A DNA stretch of 64,000 bases from an uncultured Oscillospiraceae bacterium (GTDB taxonomy: Bacteria > Bacillota > Clostridia > Oscillospirales > Oscillospiraceae), in contig CANQTO010000002.1 of NCBI GenBank assembly GCA_947626785.1, forward strand, positions 1-64,000, written 5' to 3'. Position 1 is the first letter of the stretch; the number at the start of each line of letters is the position of its first letter. The position numbers and the translations under genes are program-made. The notes below the pieces were generated by a model. The model searched no databases. It was not told the origin of the DNA and saw nothing but the letters and a program-made list of their open reading frames with translations. Positions 7,734 through 17,077 of the stretch are shown here, piece after piece.

Positions 7734-10499
7734 ATGCGAAAATATCTGAAATCCCTGTGCAGTCTCCTGCTGGCCCTTCTGCTGCTCTTTCAGCTGCCGG
7801 GCCTGAGCGCCTCGGCGGCGGACGCCGTCACGGGGGACGAGTTCCTCGTCTACGATCTCTATACAACGGTGACGAGCGAGGACGGGGACCCGGAACTGAC
7901 CCAGGTCCTCGGCGGGAACGAGCAGGAGCTCTTAGGGGAGAATTGCCCCGTCCAGCAGCTTGGGCCCAAGGAGCCGCTGCTGGCTCTGACCCGGGGCAAA
8001 GGCGGTTTTCAGCTCAAGAACCTGATGGTAGCCGACAGCCGCCTCAGCATCGCTCCCCCCAAGGGCTACTATGTCTCTGAGCTGTATCTCTACGGCGAGG
8101 CGCTGGCCGAGGGCCAGGAGCCCGTCCATCTGCTGGAGCTGGCCCAGGCGGACCCGCTCAGCACGGAGGTCAGCCTCCCCGGCGAGCTGTTCATCGCCGA
8201 GCCCGCGGCCGCAATAGAGCCCCCCGCTCCCCCCGCTTTCAATGAAGCCCTGCTCTCCTCTTACCTGACAGAGGCCGGCAACCCCTACACCCTCTATATC
8301 CAGGTAGATCAGATCGAGCCGCCGGAGGATGAGCAGATCGCGGTACGCTTCTCCGTGGAGGGCGCCCCTGAGGGCGTCGCCGCTCCCGAGGCCGCGCAGC
8401 CGGACGAAAACGGCCTGGTCACGCTCCCCAAGCTGGAGGGGACCGCCGGCCGGCCCTTCCTGGGCTGGCAGCTTACATACAGCAACGGCTCCTCGGCCCT
8501 GCTGAGCGGGGACTCCTTCGTACCCTATGAGAGCGTGGAACTGACGGCCGTCTGGGGCGAGAAGATCCTGCTCCAGGTAGAGGCCCCCGCCATTGTCTAC
8601 GGCGAGGACCCCGCCCTCAGCCTGAGTACCGGCGCGGAGGGCGTCAGCTGGGACCCTGAAACGGTCGTCTACAGCATCCGGGACGCGGACCTCGGCAGCC
8701 GCCTGCCCGTGGGCAGCTATACCGTCACCGCCTCTCCGGCCGAGGTCCGCGGCCCGGAGGACAAGATCTACACCGAGGAGGAGCTGGAAGTCCTCCCCGG
8801 CACCCTGCAGGTCACAGCCCGGCCCCTCACCGTCACGGCCAACGCCCCCGGGACCGACGGCAGCTATGCCCTGGACGGCTACACCGTCTCCGGTGAGTTG
8901 GCGGAGGGCGACGAGCTGAGAGTCCAGTTCTCTAAGCCCGTACAGGAAGAGGGGAAATATGTTCTCCGGCTCAGCGCTTCCGTCTGGAACGGGGAGACGG
9001 ACGTGAGCGGCAATTACGATATCACATGCGTGGAGGGCGTGTCCGATGTGATCCCGGCTCCGACGCCCACACCGACTCCGACTCCGACTCCGACTCCTAC
9101 TCCAACACCTACCCCGACGCCCACACCTACTCCTACACCTACCCCCACACCGACGCCCACTCCTACTCCTACGCCGACGCCCACTCCTACCCCTACCCCG
9201 GTCCAAACGGCCATCACGGTCCGCGCCAAGAACCGGGCGGTGGAATACAACGGCCTGCCGGCGACGGCCAACGAGTATGAGATCATCTCCGGCCAGCTGG
9301 CGCCCGGCGACAGCATCGCTGAGATCAGCTATGTGGGCGGCTCCACCGACGTGGCGGAGAAGGCCCCCAGCTCCCCCAGTGGGATCGTCATCAAAAACAG
9401 CGCCGGAGAGGATGTGACCGGGCAGTACAACATCACCACCGTCCCCGGCAGCGTCACCGTGGCCCCCCGGCCCCTGGCCGTGGACGCCAAGGACGTGGTG
9501 AAGGACTACGACGGCCGGGCCTTCTCTCTCGGCTCCGCCAATCTCTCCATCACCGGGCGGCTCAATGAAAACGGCGTCAAGCACGAGGTGCGCGTCTCCT
9601 TCCAGATGCTGAAGGACGGGCAGCGGACCGCCGCTGTGGAGGTGGGCAACTATACCATCCACTTAAGCTCCGTGACCGTGGTGGACGCCAACGGCAACGA
9701 CGTGACCAAAAACTACAGCGTCACCATGACGGACGGCAGCCTCAGCATCCGCAGCAGCGCCGCCACCAACAGCGGCTCCGCCTCCTCCGGCAGCTCCGCC
9801 AACGGCTCCTCGAAGCTCACCATCACGGCGGAATCCGCCAGCTGGGTCTACGACGGCACCGCCCACAAGGCGGAGAACTACAGCGTCTCCGGTCTCCGGG
9901 ACGGCGACCGGGTCAGCTCCGTCACCTTTGCCGAGGGCAGCAACAGCATCACAGATGCGGGCACCAAGACCAGCACCATCAGCGCCGTGCTGATCGTGGA
10001 CAGCAACAACGCCCGGGTCAATGAGAAGTACGACATCGACCTGGTCCCCGGCACCCTGACGGTCTCCCCCGCCCCCCTGACTCTGACGGCGGAGTCCGAC
10101 AGCAAATCCTACGACGGCACAGAGCTGGACAACAAGAACGTGTCCTCCACGAAGCTTGCCAACAGCAACCACAGCCTCTCAGTCCACTTTGACGTGCTGG
10201 ACGAGGACGGCAACTCCACCAAGGCCATCGAGCCGGGCATCTACACCAAGGAGATCACCGGCTACACCATCATGGACGGGGACAAGGATGTCAGCGCCAA
10301 CTATGATGTGACGGAAGTGGCCGGCACCCTGACGGTCTCCCCCGCCCCTCTGGGCGCGTCGCCGGACAACTTCACCGAGGACAGCGGCGGCTCCTCCCTC
10401 TGGATCTGGGTCCTGCTCCTCTTCGTCCTGCTGGCCGCCCCCGGCGTCTACTTCTTCCTGAAAAAGAAGCGGATCATCGGCAAAGGCCGGAGCAAGTAA
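7734..10499 (+). CDS. secreted MBG-domain surface protein with a Pro-Thr spacer
   Basis: 921 residues from ATG 7734, chosen over GTG 7725 because GAGGTG lies 6 bases before the ATG. A signal peptide (about residues 1-30, ending SASAADA) leads. Beta-rich domains follow, including an InlB/Listeria-Bacteroides-type repeat near residues 205-275 and about five MBG-type repeats with the signature LTVTA...YDG. The two blocks are split by a Pro-Thr spacer of about 48 residues. The C terminus is a membrane helix ([18 protein letters not shown]) and a basic tail ([12 protein letters not shown]), a membrane anchor. I find no LPXTG- or NPQTN-like motif before that helix. Probably an adhesin-like cell-surface protein; the ligand is unknown. 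Confidence 0.85.
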   Translation: MRKYLKSLCSLLLALLLLFQLPGLSASAADAVTGDEFLVYDLYTTVTSEDGDPELTQVLGGNEQELLGENCPVQQLGPKEPLLALTRGKGGFQLKNLMVADSRLSIAPPKGYYVSELYLYGEALAEGQEPVHLLELAQADPLSTEVSLPGELFIAEPAAAIEPPAPPAFNEALLSSYLTEAGNPYTLYIQVDQIEPPEDEQIAVRFSVEGAPEGVAAPEAAQPDENGLVTLPKLEGTAGRPFLGWQLTYSNGSSALLSGDSFVPYESVELTAVWGEKILLQVEAPAIVYGEDPALSLSTGAEGVSWDPETVVYSIRDADLGSRLPVGSYTVTASPAEVRGPEDKIYTEEELEVLPGTLQVTARPLTVTANAPGTDGSYALDGYTVSGELAEGDELRVQFSKPVQEEGKYVLRLSASVWNGETDVSGNYDITCVEGVSDVIPAPTPTPTPTPTPTPTPTPTPTPTPTPTPTPTPTPTPTPTPTPTPTPTPVQTAITVRAKNRAVEYNGLPATANEYEIISGQLAPGDSIAEISYVGGSTDVAEKAPSSPSGIVIKNSAGEDVTGQYNITTVPGSVTVAPRPLAVDAKDVVKDYDGRAFSLGSANLSITGRLNENGVKHEVRVSFQMLKDGQRTAAVEVGNYTIHLSSVTVVDANGNDVTKNYSVTMTDGSLSIRSSAATNSGSASSGSSANGSSKLTITAESASWVYDGTAHKAENYSVSGLRDGDRVSSVTFAEGSNSITDAGTKTSTISAVLIVDSNNARVNEKYDIDLVPGTLTVSPAPLTLTAESDSKSYDGTELDNKNVSSTKLANSNHSLSVHFDVLDEDGNSTKAIEPGIYTKEITGYTIMDGDKDVSANYDVTEVAGTLTVSPAPLGASPDNFTEDSGGSSLWIWVLLLFVLLAAPGVYFFLKKKRIIGKGRSK
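9058..9203 (+). repeat. CCNACN hexanucleotide repeat coding for Pro-Thr
   Basis: About 24 units of a degenerate 6-base repeat encode the Pro-Thr spacer between surface domains. The length is a multiple of 6, so gain or loss of units would keep the frame. The third bases vary, which argues against very recent expansion. Confidence 0.95.
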
Positions 10500-10510
10500 A
10501 CAATTAGCCC

Positions 10511-10549
10511 AAAGACTGCGAAAGCGATTTGTTTTCGCAGTCTTTTTTT
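10511..10549 (+). terminator. terminator of the sortase/MBG unit
   Basis: The stem AAGACTGCGAAA / TTTTCGCAGTCTT is followed by a run of T. Confidence 0.9.
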
Positions 10550-10601
10550 ATACGTCTGCACTTTTTCCCCCTCCCCTATCAAAAAAGTTTCCCAATACCC
10601 C

Positions 10602-10632
10602 TTGACACATTATACTATGTGTTGTATAGTAT
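10602..10632 (+). promoter_or_regulatory. promoter with overlapping PadR-type operator
   Basis: TTGACA (10602-10607) and TATAGT (10625-10630) are 17 bases apart. The perfect inverted repeat ATACTAT-N7-ATAGTAT (10612-10632) covers the -10 box. PadR-family repressors bind such ATAC/GTAT palindromes, and the first gene of the operon is a PadR protein, so autorepression is a strong inference. Confidence 0.85.
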
Positions 10633-10652
10633 TATGCGTTAGGAGGTGTTCC

Positions 10653-10973
10653 ATGGACATTCAACTGAAACGGGGCCTGCTGGATGCCTGCGTTCTGTCG
10701 GCCATCAAGGACCGGGATTCCTACGGCTACCAGATCATCAAGGACATCAGCCCCTATGTGGAGATCTCCGAGTCCACCCTCTATCCCATCCTGCGCCGGC
10801 TGGAGGCCGCCAAGTGCCTGACGGTGCGTTCGGCGGAGCACAACGGCCGCCTGCGGAAATATTACCGCATCACCCCGGCGGGGCTGGAACGGATCGAGGC
10901 TTTCAAGCAGGACTGGAAGGAGATCGAGGCGATCTACCGATTTATTGTGCGAGAGGAGGCGCGGGATGAATAG
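10653..10973 (+). CDS. PadR-family transcriptional repressor
   Basis: 106 residues from ATG 10653 (AGGAGGTGTTCC upstream). The winged helix is typical of PadR: GLLDACVLSAIKDRDSYGYQ, then SESTLYPILRRLE as recognition helix, then the wing NGRLRKYYRITPAG. It most likely represses its own operon through the palindrome over the -10 box. The two downstream genes, a DUF1700 membrane protein and a DUF4097 adhesin-like protein, make this the common PadR/DUF1700/DUF4097 envelope module of Firmicutes. It overlaps the next gene by 8 bases. Confidence 0.93.
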   Translation: MDIQLKRGLLDACVLSAIKDRDSYGYQIIKDISPYVEISESTLYPILRRLEAAKCLTVRSAEHNGRLRKYYRITPAGLERIEAFKQDWKEIEAIYRFIVREEARDE

Positions 10974-11568
10974 AGACGCGTTTTTGGCCGCCGTGGCCGC
11001 CCGGCTGAAGGGTCTGCCCCCGGCGGATGTGCAGCGCTCCCTGGACTATTTCCGGGAGATAATCGACGACCGGATGGAGGACGGGCTCAGCGAAGAGGAG
11101 GCCGTGGCCGCTCTGGGGAGCCCGGAGGAGGCCGCCGGGCGCATTTTGGAGGAGACTCCCCTTCCCCGGCTGGTGAAGGCCCGGATCAAGCCCTCCCGGG
11201 CCCTGCGGGTCTGGGAGATCGTGCTGCTGGTGCTGGGCTCCCCGGTCTGGCTGCCCCTGGTGCTGGTGGGGCTGCTGCTGGCGCTGCTGGTCTATCTGCT
11301 GCTGGTGCTGTTCTTGCTGGTCTACTACACGCTGAACCTGAGCGTCGGGGCCGTGTGCCTGGCCGGTCTCTGGCAGGCCGGAGGCCAGCTCTTCCAGGCC
11401 AGGCCCCTGCCGGCCCTCATGTGCCTGGGCACGGGCCTGGCCGCCGCCGGGCTCTTTATGCTGATGCTGCCGCTGGCCAAACAGGCTACTCTCTGGGATC
11501 TGGCCCTCTGGCGGCTCACCGGCAGGAAGATCAAGCGGATCTTTATCCGAAGGGGGGAAACGGCATGA
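10966..11568 (+). CDS. DUF1700-family membrane protein
   Basis: 200 residues from ATG 10966 (GAGGAGGCGCGGG upstream). The N-terminal soluble domain contains FLAAVAARLKGLPPADVQ and the EDGLSEEEAVAALGSPEE motif (residues 1-65) typical of DUF1700. Three or four membrane helices follow (residues 85-185). These proteins are usually linked to a PadR regulator and a DUF4097 protein and are thought to act in envelope stress signalling; a molecular function is not established. The stop overlaps the next start. Confidence 0.88.
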   Translation: MNRDAFLAAVAARLKGLPPADVQRSLDYFREIIDDRMEDGLSEEEAVAALGSPEEAAGRILEETPLPRLVKARIKPSRALRVWEIVLLVLGSPVWLPLVLVGLLLALLVYLLLVLFLLVYYTLNLSVGAVCLAGLWQAGGQLFQARPLPALMCLGTGLAAAGLFMLMLPLAKQATLWDLALWRLTGRKIKRIFIRRGETA

Positions 11569-12542
11569 GCAAGAGAATGAAGATCTGGCTGTTCACCGCC
11601 GCCGCGCTGCTGTTCCTTGGCCTGGCTCTGTGCCTGCTGGCCGTATCTCTGGCGGGGCCGGAGCTGGACCGGCTGAACACGGAGAGCTATACGAAAAAGA
11701 GCCTCACCATCGACGAGCCCTTTGACAGCCTCACGGTCCGGGCCTCCAGTCATCAGGTACAGCTGCTGCCCTCGGAGGACGGGACCTGCCGGGTGGAGTG
11801 GAGCGAGAGTGAGCGCAGCCGGGTCCAGGTGGCCGTGAAGAACGGCACGCTGGAGGCGGTGGAAAAGTCTACAGGCGGCGCTTTCGGGCCGGTAGGCTTC
11901 TTCTGGGGGCCGAGCGCCCAGCTGAGCATCACCCTCCGGCTGCCGGAGGCGGAGTACCGGGCACTGACCGTGGGGACCAGCTCCGGGGACGTGGAGGTGC
12001 CGGAGAGCTTTGGCTTCCAGACGGTCCGTCTGAACAGCACCAGCGGCAGCCTCCGCTTTTCCGCCCAGGTTTCGGAGGAGCTGCACATGCGCAGCACCAG
12101 CGGCGACCTGGAGCTGACCGGCGCCTCCCCCGCCCGGGCGGAGCTGGACAGCACCAGCGGGAGCATCCTTCTCCGCTCCTGCGCCTGCGGGGCCCTCAGC
12201 GCCTCCGCCACCAGCGGGGAGATCTGTCTGGAAAACTGCCGGGGCGAGAGCCTGACCCTCTCCAACACCAGCGGGGGGCTGGAGCTTGATAACTGCCAGT
12301 TCTCCGGCGCCGCCAGCCTGGAGACCGTCAGCGGGGACATCCGCTTTTCGGACCTGGACGCCGGGAGCCTGTCCTTTGACGCCGTCAGCGGCTCTGTAAA
12401 GGGGACGCTCCTCAGCGGCAAGGTCTTCCAGGCCGATACGGTCAGCGGCAGGGTCTCCCTGCCCCTCGCGGACCCCTCGGGCGGTCTCTGCACGGCAGAG
12501 ACCACCAGCGGAGACATTGACATCCGCCTCTCCGAACGATAA
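11565..12542 (+). CDS. DUF4097-family beta-repeat envelope protein
   Basis: 325 residues from ATG 11565. A membrane anchor (residues 6-30) leads into a right-handed beta-repeat domain. It has at least nine short repeats of the form (T/V)SG(D/S)(I/L/V) roughly every 18-22 residues, the hallmark of DUF4097 (adhesin-like) proteins. The repeats face outside the cell. It is the third gene of the PadR operon. A bidirectional terminator follows. Confidence 0.88.
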   Translation: MSKRMKIWLFTAAALLFLGLALCLLAVSLAGPELDRLNTESYTKKSLTIDEPFDSLTVRASSHQVQLLPSEDGTCRVEWSESERSRVQVAVKNGTLEAVEKSTGGAFGPVGFFWGPSAQLSITLRLPEAEYRALTVGTSSGDVEVPESFGFQTVRLNSTSGSLRFSAQVSEELHMRSTSGDLELTGASPARAELDSTSGSILLRSCACGALSASATSGEICLENCRGESLTLSNTSGGLELDNCQFSGAASLETVSGDIRFSDLDAGSLSFDAVSGSVKGTLLSGKVFQADTVSGRVSLPLADPSGGLCTAETTSGDIDIRLSER

Positions 12543-12548
12543 AATAAA

Positions 12549-12573
12549 CCCGGCTTCATGTTCTGAAGCCGGG
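12549..12573. terminator. bidirectional terminator between convergent genes
   Basis: A perfect 10-bp stem CCCGGCTTCA / TGAAGCCGGG with a 5-base loop, serving the PadR operon on the plus strand and the coiled-coil protein on the minus strand. The flanks are A/T-rich rather than long T runs. Confidence 0.7.
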
Positions 12574-12591
12574 TAAATTATTTGTGTGTTT

Positions 12592-14352
12592 TCATTCCGT
12601 CCGGGGCGCGGGTTTCTTGGCCTTGGGCACCACGATCAGCAGATAGAGGGCGGCAAAGATCCCGGCGAAGATGGCGGAGTAGGAGCTGCCCCGTCCGATG
12701 ACCTCAAAGATGGTCTCCGCCGCGATCGCGCACAGCAGGCTGAGGATGGCCGGCGCGATCAGCATGAAGCGGCTTTTCAGCTTTTCAAAGGCCGCGGGGA
12801 TGCAGGCAAAGCCCGCCAGGCCGCCCACGATCATGATGACGCAGGTGATGAAGCGGTTCATGTACTCCTCCTGGGACTCCCGCTGGAGCTGATAGCTGTA
12901 GTCCTCCGCGCTGGAGAGCAGCTCCATGCCGCCGTCCACCCGCTCCTGGATCCCTTCCCGGTCCATCAGCATCAGCCGCAGGGAGGTCTCCCTCTGCTCC
13001 AGCTCCTGCTGCTGTTTGGCCTGTTCCTTCAGCTTCTCCAGGTTCTGGGCCTCCTGCTCCAGGGTGACCTTCTCCTGGTCCAGCCGCTGGCCGTCCTGCT
13101 TCAATTCGTTCTCCGTGGCCTGGAGCTCCGCCTTGCCGGCGGCCAGCTGGGCGTCGCCTTGTTCCAGCGCCGTGCGGCCCTGGGCCAGCTGGCCCGAGGC
13201 CTCCTGGAGCTGTTTCTTGGCCGCCCGCAGAGTCTCGGTCATGGTGGGCAGGAGCGCTTCCATCCCCTGGGCCCGGATCTGCTCCTGAATGGTGCTGATC
13301 CCGGCAAAGGACGCCTGCAATTCGGTGCCAATGCTGGCGGCGGGGATATACGGCGTCGGAACGCTGTCAAACATGCCCAGATTCTCCCGGATGCTGTTCG
13401 CCACATTTTTCGGGTCGACCGCCGCCATCGCGTCCAGACCCGCCTGGGCCCCCTGGAGCATGGCAGCCTGCTCCTCGGGCAGAGCGCCGGTGGCGCCCAG
13501 GCCGCCCAGCAGCCCGGAAGCGCCGCTCAAAAACTGATCCAGCTGATCGTAGGCATCGGCCAGATCGTTAAAGGATCTCACTAGGTCATCCTTCATATAG
13601 ACATCCATGGTACCGCCGCTCGGGAGACCGCCGCCCTGGAGACTGCCCTCCGGGAGCATGCCGCTCGGGAAGCTGCCCTCCGGGAGCATACCGCCCGGAA
13701 GCGAGGCCGCCAGCAGTTCCGCCACCGGTTCAGAGGACGGCGAAGTCTCCGGGGTAGGCGTGACCTCCGGGGTGGTTTCCGGGGTGGTTTCCGGATCCGG
13801 CGTAGCCTCCGGAGAAGGGGACGTCTCGGGCATAGACGGAATGGACGGCAGCTCCACCGTCTGGACCGCCGGGAGGCTCGGGCTCATGCTCATGAATTTG
13901 GTGAGCTGATTGTTGACATCGACGCTCTGGGCGATGCTGCTGTCCAGGGCGGTCAGGCCCTGCTGGAGCTGCTCAAAGCCCTGGTTATATTGCTCCCAGC
14001 CCTGATCGAGGGCGCTCTCCGCCTGACGCAGGGCGGCCTCGCCGGTGTTGATGCCGCTCTTAGTGGCGCTGTACATGGCAAGATCGCTCTTGTGCTGAGA
14101 GGCCTCCGAGTCGTGCGCCTCCTGCTTCTGCTCCAGCTCCTGGCTGACCTTGTCGTAGCTGGTGGTGCCCTGGAGCTGCTGCAGCACGGTCCTGTACTCC
14201 TCGACGCGCCCCTGGAGCCGCTCGTAGTCCTCCTCCGCGCCGTCCCGGTCCTCCCGGGCGCCGGAGATCCCCAGTGCGCCGGCCGTGAGCATGACCAGGC
14301 TCAGGATAGCCAGAACGATCGCAAAAATTCTCGTCAAAGCGGGATGTCTCAA
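12592..14352 (-). CDS. membrane-anchored coiled-coil protein, function unknown
   Basis: 586 residues. A first membrane helix (residues 9-30) is followed by a long extracytoplasmic part with heptad-rich coiled coils (residues 33-165 and 375-480). These are split by a low-complexity Pro/Thr/Glu segment (PETTPETTPEVTP) and a Gly-Met-Leu-Pro repeat (SLPGGMLPEGSFPSG). The C terminus has three more membrane helices (residues 495-575) and a basic end. The topology recalls YhgE/Pip-like phage-infection or ESX-accessory membrane proteins, but the resemblance is topological only. Transcribed alone, divergent from the Dus gene. Confidence 0.75.
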   Translation of the reverse strand: MRHPALTRIFAIVLAILSLVMLTAGALGISGAREDRDGAEEDYERLQGRVEEYRTVLQQLQGTTSYDKVSQELEQKQEAHDSEASQHKSDLAMYSATKSGINTGEAALRQAESALDQGWEQYNQGFEQLQQGLTALDSSIAQSVDVNNQLTKFMSMSPSLPAVQTVELPSIPSMPETSPSPEATPDPETTPETTPEVTPTPETSPSSEPVAELLAASLPGGMLPEGSFPSGMLPEGSLQGGGLPSGGTMDVYMKDDLVRSFNDLADAYDQLDQFLSGASGLLGGLGATGALPEEQAAMLQGAQAGLDAMAAVDPKNVANSIRENLGMFDSVPTPYIPAASIGTELQASFAGISTIQEQIRAQGMEALLPTMTETLRAAKKQLQEASGQLAQGRTALEQGDAQLAAGKAELQATENELKQDGQRLDQEKVTLEQEAQNLEKLKEQAKQQQELEQRETSLRLMLMDREGIQERVDGGMELLSSAEDYSYQLQRESQEEYMNRFITCVIMIVGGLAGFACIPAAFEKLKSRFMLIAPAILSLLCAIAAETIFEVIGRGSSYSAIFAGIFAALYLLIVVPKAKKPAPRTE

Positions 14353-14503
14353 TGCTCATTCCCCCATGCCGCGGCGTTTGGGCCGCCGCGGAAGCAAAAA
14401 ATATTCTTGATTGATTTAGTATACAGGACATTTGTGAAGATTTCATGTATAAACCGGCAGGAATCAAAATTTTTCTGCCTGGAATCGGAAAAGGAGAGCC
14501 GCC

Positions 14504-15454
14504 ATGCTTTTCAGCTTTGCCCCTATGGAGGGCGTCACCCTGTATCCCTACCGCCGCCTGCACGCGGAGATGTTCCCGGGCGTGGACCGGTACTATGCCC
14601 CCTTCATCGCCCCCGACGGCAGCGGCAAGTACAAGGCCTCCAACCTCCGGGACATCCTGCCGGAGAACAACCGGGGCTATACGCTCATCCCCCAGATCCT
14701 CTGCAACCGGCCGGAGCCCTTCCTAGCCGTGGCCCGGGAGCTGGCCGCCATGGGCTACCGGGAGGTCAACCTGAATCTGGGCTGCCCCTCGGCGACAGTG
14801 GTCAGCAAGCACAAGGGGGCCGGCCTGTTGGCGGACCCGGCGGCGCTGGACGCCTTTCTGGAGGAGATCTTCTCCCGCAGTCCCCTGGCCGTCTCCGTCA
14901 AGACCCGCATGGGCCTGGAGGGGACGGAGGAGTTCCCCGCCCTGCTGGAGGTATTTGAGAAGTACCCCGCCGCCGAGCTCATCGTCCACGCCCGGGCCCG
15001 TTCCGGGATGTACAAAAGCGTCCCCGATCTGGCCGGCTTTGCCGCCGCCCTGGAAAAGAGCCACCTCCCCCTCTGCTACAACGGGAATGTGTTCTCCCCC
15101 GCCGGGCTGAAGAAGGTGCTGGCGGCGGCCCCCGGGCTGGAGCGGGTCATGATCGGCCGGGGCGCCGCGGCCGACCCGGCCCTGTTCCGGCGGCTCCGGG
15201 GCGGCGCGGCCCTGGAGGCGGCGGAGCTGCGGGAATTTTTAGAGCGGCTGCTGGAGGCCTATCAGGCCCGGGGCCTCAGCCCAAACCACTGCCTGGCCCG
15301 GATGAAGGAGCTCTGGTACTACGTGATCTGGCTGTTCCCGGGCGCCTCGCCCAAAGCCCTCAACAAGGCCCGGACCCTCTCCGATTACCGCTCCGCCGTG
15401 GACCTGCTCTTCGCCTCCGGCGCTTTTTCTTCGGAAGCCTCTTTTAACGGTTAA
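14504..15454 (+). CDS. tRNA-dihydrouridine synthase family protein
   Basis: 316 residues with a flavin TIM barrel: FAPMEGVT at the N terminus, NLNLGCPSATVVSKHKGAG with the catalytic Cys (near residue 94), and VSVKTRMG and ELIVHARAR (Lys and His binding the substrate and FMN). VMIGRGAAADPALF closes the FMN phosphate site. It reduces uridines in the tRNA D-loop using NADPH and FMN. The family is sure; which Dus type is not, as this short form is a divergent Firmicute one. AAAGGAG precedes ATG 14504. Confidence 0.88.
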   Translation: MLFSFAPMEGVTLYPYRRLHAEMFPGVDRYYAPFIAPDGSGKYKASNLRDILPENNRGYTLIPQILCNRPEPFLAVARELAAMGYREVNLNLGCPSATVVSKHKGAGLLADPAALDAFLEEIFSRSPLAVSVKTRMGLEGTEEFPALLEVFEKYPAAELIVHARARSGMYKSVPDLAGFAAALEKSHLPLCYNGNVFSPAGLKKVLAAAPGLERVMIGRGAAADPALFRRLRGGAALEAAELREFLERLLEAYQARGLSPNHCLARMKELWYYVIWLFPGASPKALNKARTLSDYRSAVDLLFASGAFSSEASFNG

Positions 15455-15460
15455 ACCAAC

Positions 15461-15492
15461 GCCCGGCGGGTTCCCGCCGGGCATTCTTTTTT
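15461..15492 (+). terminator. terminator of the dus gene
   Basis: GCCCGGCGGG / CCCGCCGGGC with a minimal loop, followed by ATTCTTTTTT. Confidence 0.9.
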
Positions 15493-15516
15493 CTACGCAA
15501 AATTAGTTATGTAAAC

Positions 15517-17058
15517 CTATTTGGTCTCCGGCTCCTGGACCTTCACGAAGACCACATCGTCCAGGATACGGATGGAGCCCTCGTCCGGGTAGCAGGGCAT
15601 GTCCGCCGTGCGCGCGTCCCTGGCCAGGACCTCCACCTCCTCGCTGGGGAGCACCTCCATCTCCGCGCCCAGGAAATAGCGCAGGAAATTCTCCTCAGAT
15701 TCGCCGCTGTCCACCGGACCGTAGCGCACGCCTACAAAGCCCTCGTCCGCCTCATCCAGCGCCCGCACAGCTTTTGAATCCTGCCCGTTGTAGGGATAGA
15801 TCGCCAGCTTCATGTCCCCCCGGTAGCCCGGCAGGGAGCGGACCTGGGCCAGCAGGATGCTGCTCTGAGCGAAGGCGTTCTCCACCTTCAGATCCAGGAC
15901 CAGGTAGCAGCGGTTGGCATAGCAGATATTGATGGCGACAGCCGCCGTCAGGGACAAAAGCACCAGGTCCTTCCCGGCCTTTTTGATCCGGCCCGGCAGC
16001 TGCTCCAGGGCCAAAAAGGCCAGCACATACAGGCAGACATAGCCATAGAGCACGATGGTGTGTACCGTCCAGCTCCCCACCACCACGTACATGCAGCAGA
16101 TGCACAGAGGCAGCAGGAACAGGCAAAGCAGCAACAGCAGCGTCTTCTTCCAATCCCTTGTCCGGAGCTGGTTGGCCGCCAGCCCGGTCAGCCCCGTCAG
16201 CATGCAGAGGGCATAGAGCAGGCGCTGGAGCTTGGACACCACGATCATGTTGTAGCGGGAAGTCAGGTTGTACACGAACCAATAGTAGGCCAGGGCCAGG
16301 CCCTTTTTCAGGCCGGGTCCCATCCACATAGCGTCGTTGGAGTAGAAGTTCAGCTCCGTCCCCATCAGGCGCAGGGAGACGCGGATGGAGACGCCGTAGA
16401 GGACCATGCCCACCAGCAGCACCGCCAGATAGGCAAGTCCCCGCTTGAGGATGGCCCCGGCCTCCAGCTCCCCGTCCAGGATATCCTTCACCAGAAGCAG
16501 CAGGAGCAGGCCGCCGGTCAGGCTGATGAAGCCCTGATAGATGCTCAGCGCCAGCATCAGCAGCAGCGGGGACGCCAGCCAGCCCTTCCGGCCGCCCCGC
16601 CGGGCGGCCCAGGCGGCCAGCACCGCCAGCAGGAAGGATACCGCGTAGCAGCTGCTGGTGAAGATGTAGCAGAAGATCGCCGTCAGCGAGGGGAAGACGG
16701 TGATCAGCGCCGGCAGCAGGAGCTGGGCAGCCCGGCTCTTAAAGTCAAACAGCCGCACGACGACACAGGCCGCCACCGAGATCAGCAGCAGGCTCAAAAT
16801 GCCGTAGAGCCAGGACAGATGATAGTCCGGGAACAGCAGGCTCAGCAGATTCAGGCCCCAGCGGCCCGAGTCCGCCGTCCCGCCCTTGCTGAGGAAATAG
16901 GCCACGCCGTCGTGGTTGGGCAGGAGGTTGGTAAAGACAAACATATGGGCCAGCAGCCCCGCCGCCATGGCGGAGCCCAGGGGCCAGGCGTTCTCCCGAA
17001 CGGCGCGGACGCCCCGCTCCAAAGCTCTCTCGGTCAGACTGTACGGACTGTCGCTCAT
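15517..17058 (-). CDS. GtrII-type multi-spanning glucosyltransferase-like membrane protein
   Basis: 513 residues from ATG 17058, preferred over ATG 17076 because AGGTGAAGG lies just before it. There are about ten membrane helices. Features recall the O-antigen GtrII family: NHDGVAYF, SGRWGLNLL after the first helix, and LSIYQGF in the loop after the fifth. A soluble tail of about 120 residues ends the protein. Such enzymes add a sugar from a lipid carrier to a surface polymer outside the membrane. It is last in the glgB-glgA-GH13-GtrII run, 19 bases after the GH13 gene, so it may share the glycogen transcript. Confidence 0.7.
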   Translation of the reverse strand: MSDSPYSLTERALERGVRAVRENAWPLGSAMAAGLLAHMFVFTNLLPNHDGVAYFLSKGGTADSGRWGLNLLSLLFPDYHLSWLYGILSLLLISVAACVVVRLFDFKSRAAQLLLPALITVFPSLTAIFCYIFTSSCYAVSFLLAVLAAWAARRGGRKGWLASPLLLMLALSIYQGFISLTGGLLLLLLVKDILDGELEAGAILKRGLAYLAVLLVGMVLYGVSIRVSLRLMGTELNFYSNDAMWMGPGLKKGLALAYYWFVYNLTSRYNMIVVSKLQRLLYALCMLTGLTGLAANQLRTRDWKKTLLLLLCLFLLPLCICCMYVVVGSWTVHTIVLYGYVCLYVLAFLALEQLPGRIKKAGKDLVLLSLTAAVAINICYANRCYLVLDLKVENAFAQSSILLAQVRSLPGYRGDMKLAIYPYNGQDSKAVRALDEADEGFVGVRYGPVDSGESEENFLRYFLGAEMEVLPSEEVEVLARDARTADMPCYPDEGSIRILDDVVFVKVQEPETK

Positions 17059-17077
17059 ATCCTTCACCTGTCTCATT

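Noticed and set aside
9058..9203. CRISPR-like array
   Set aside because: The units are 6 bases long and code in frame for Pro-Thr without spacers.
9014..9316. Val-Gly repeat frame on the minus strand
   Set aside because: It is the antisense reading of the Pro-Thr repeat of the surface protein.
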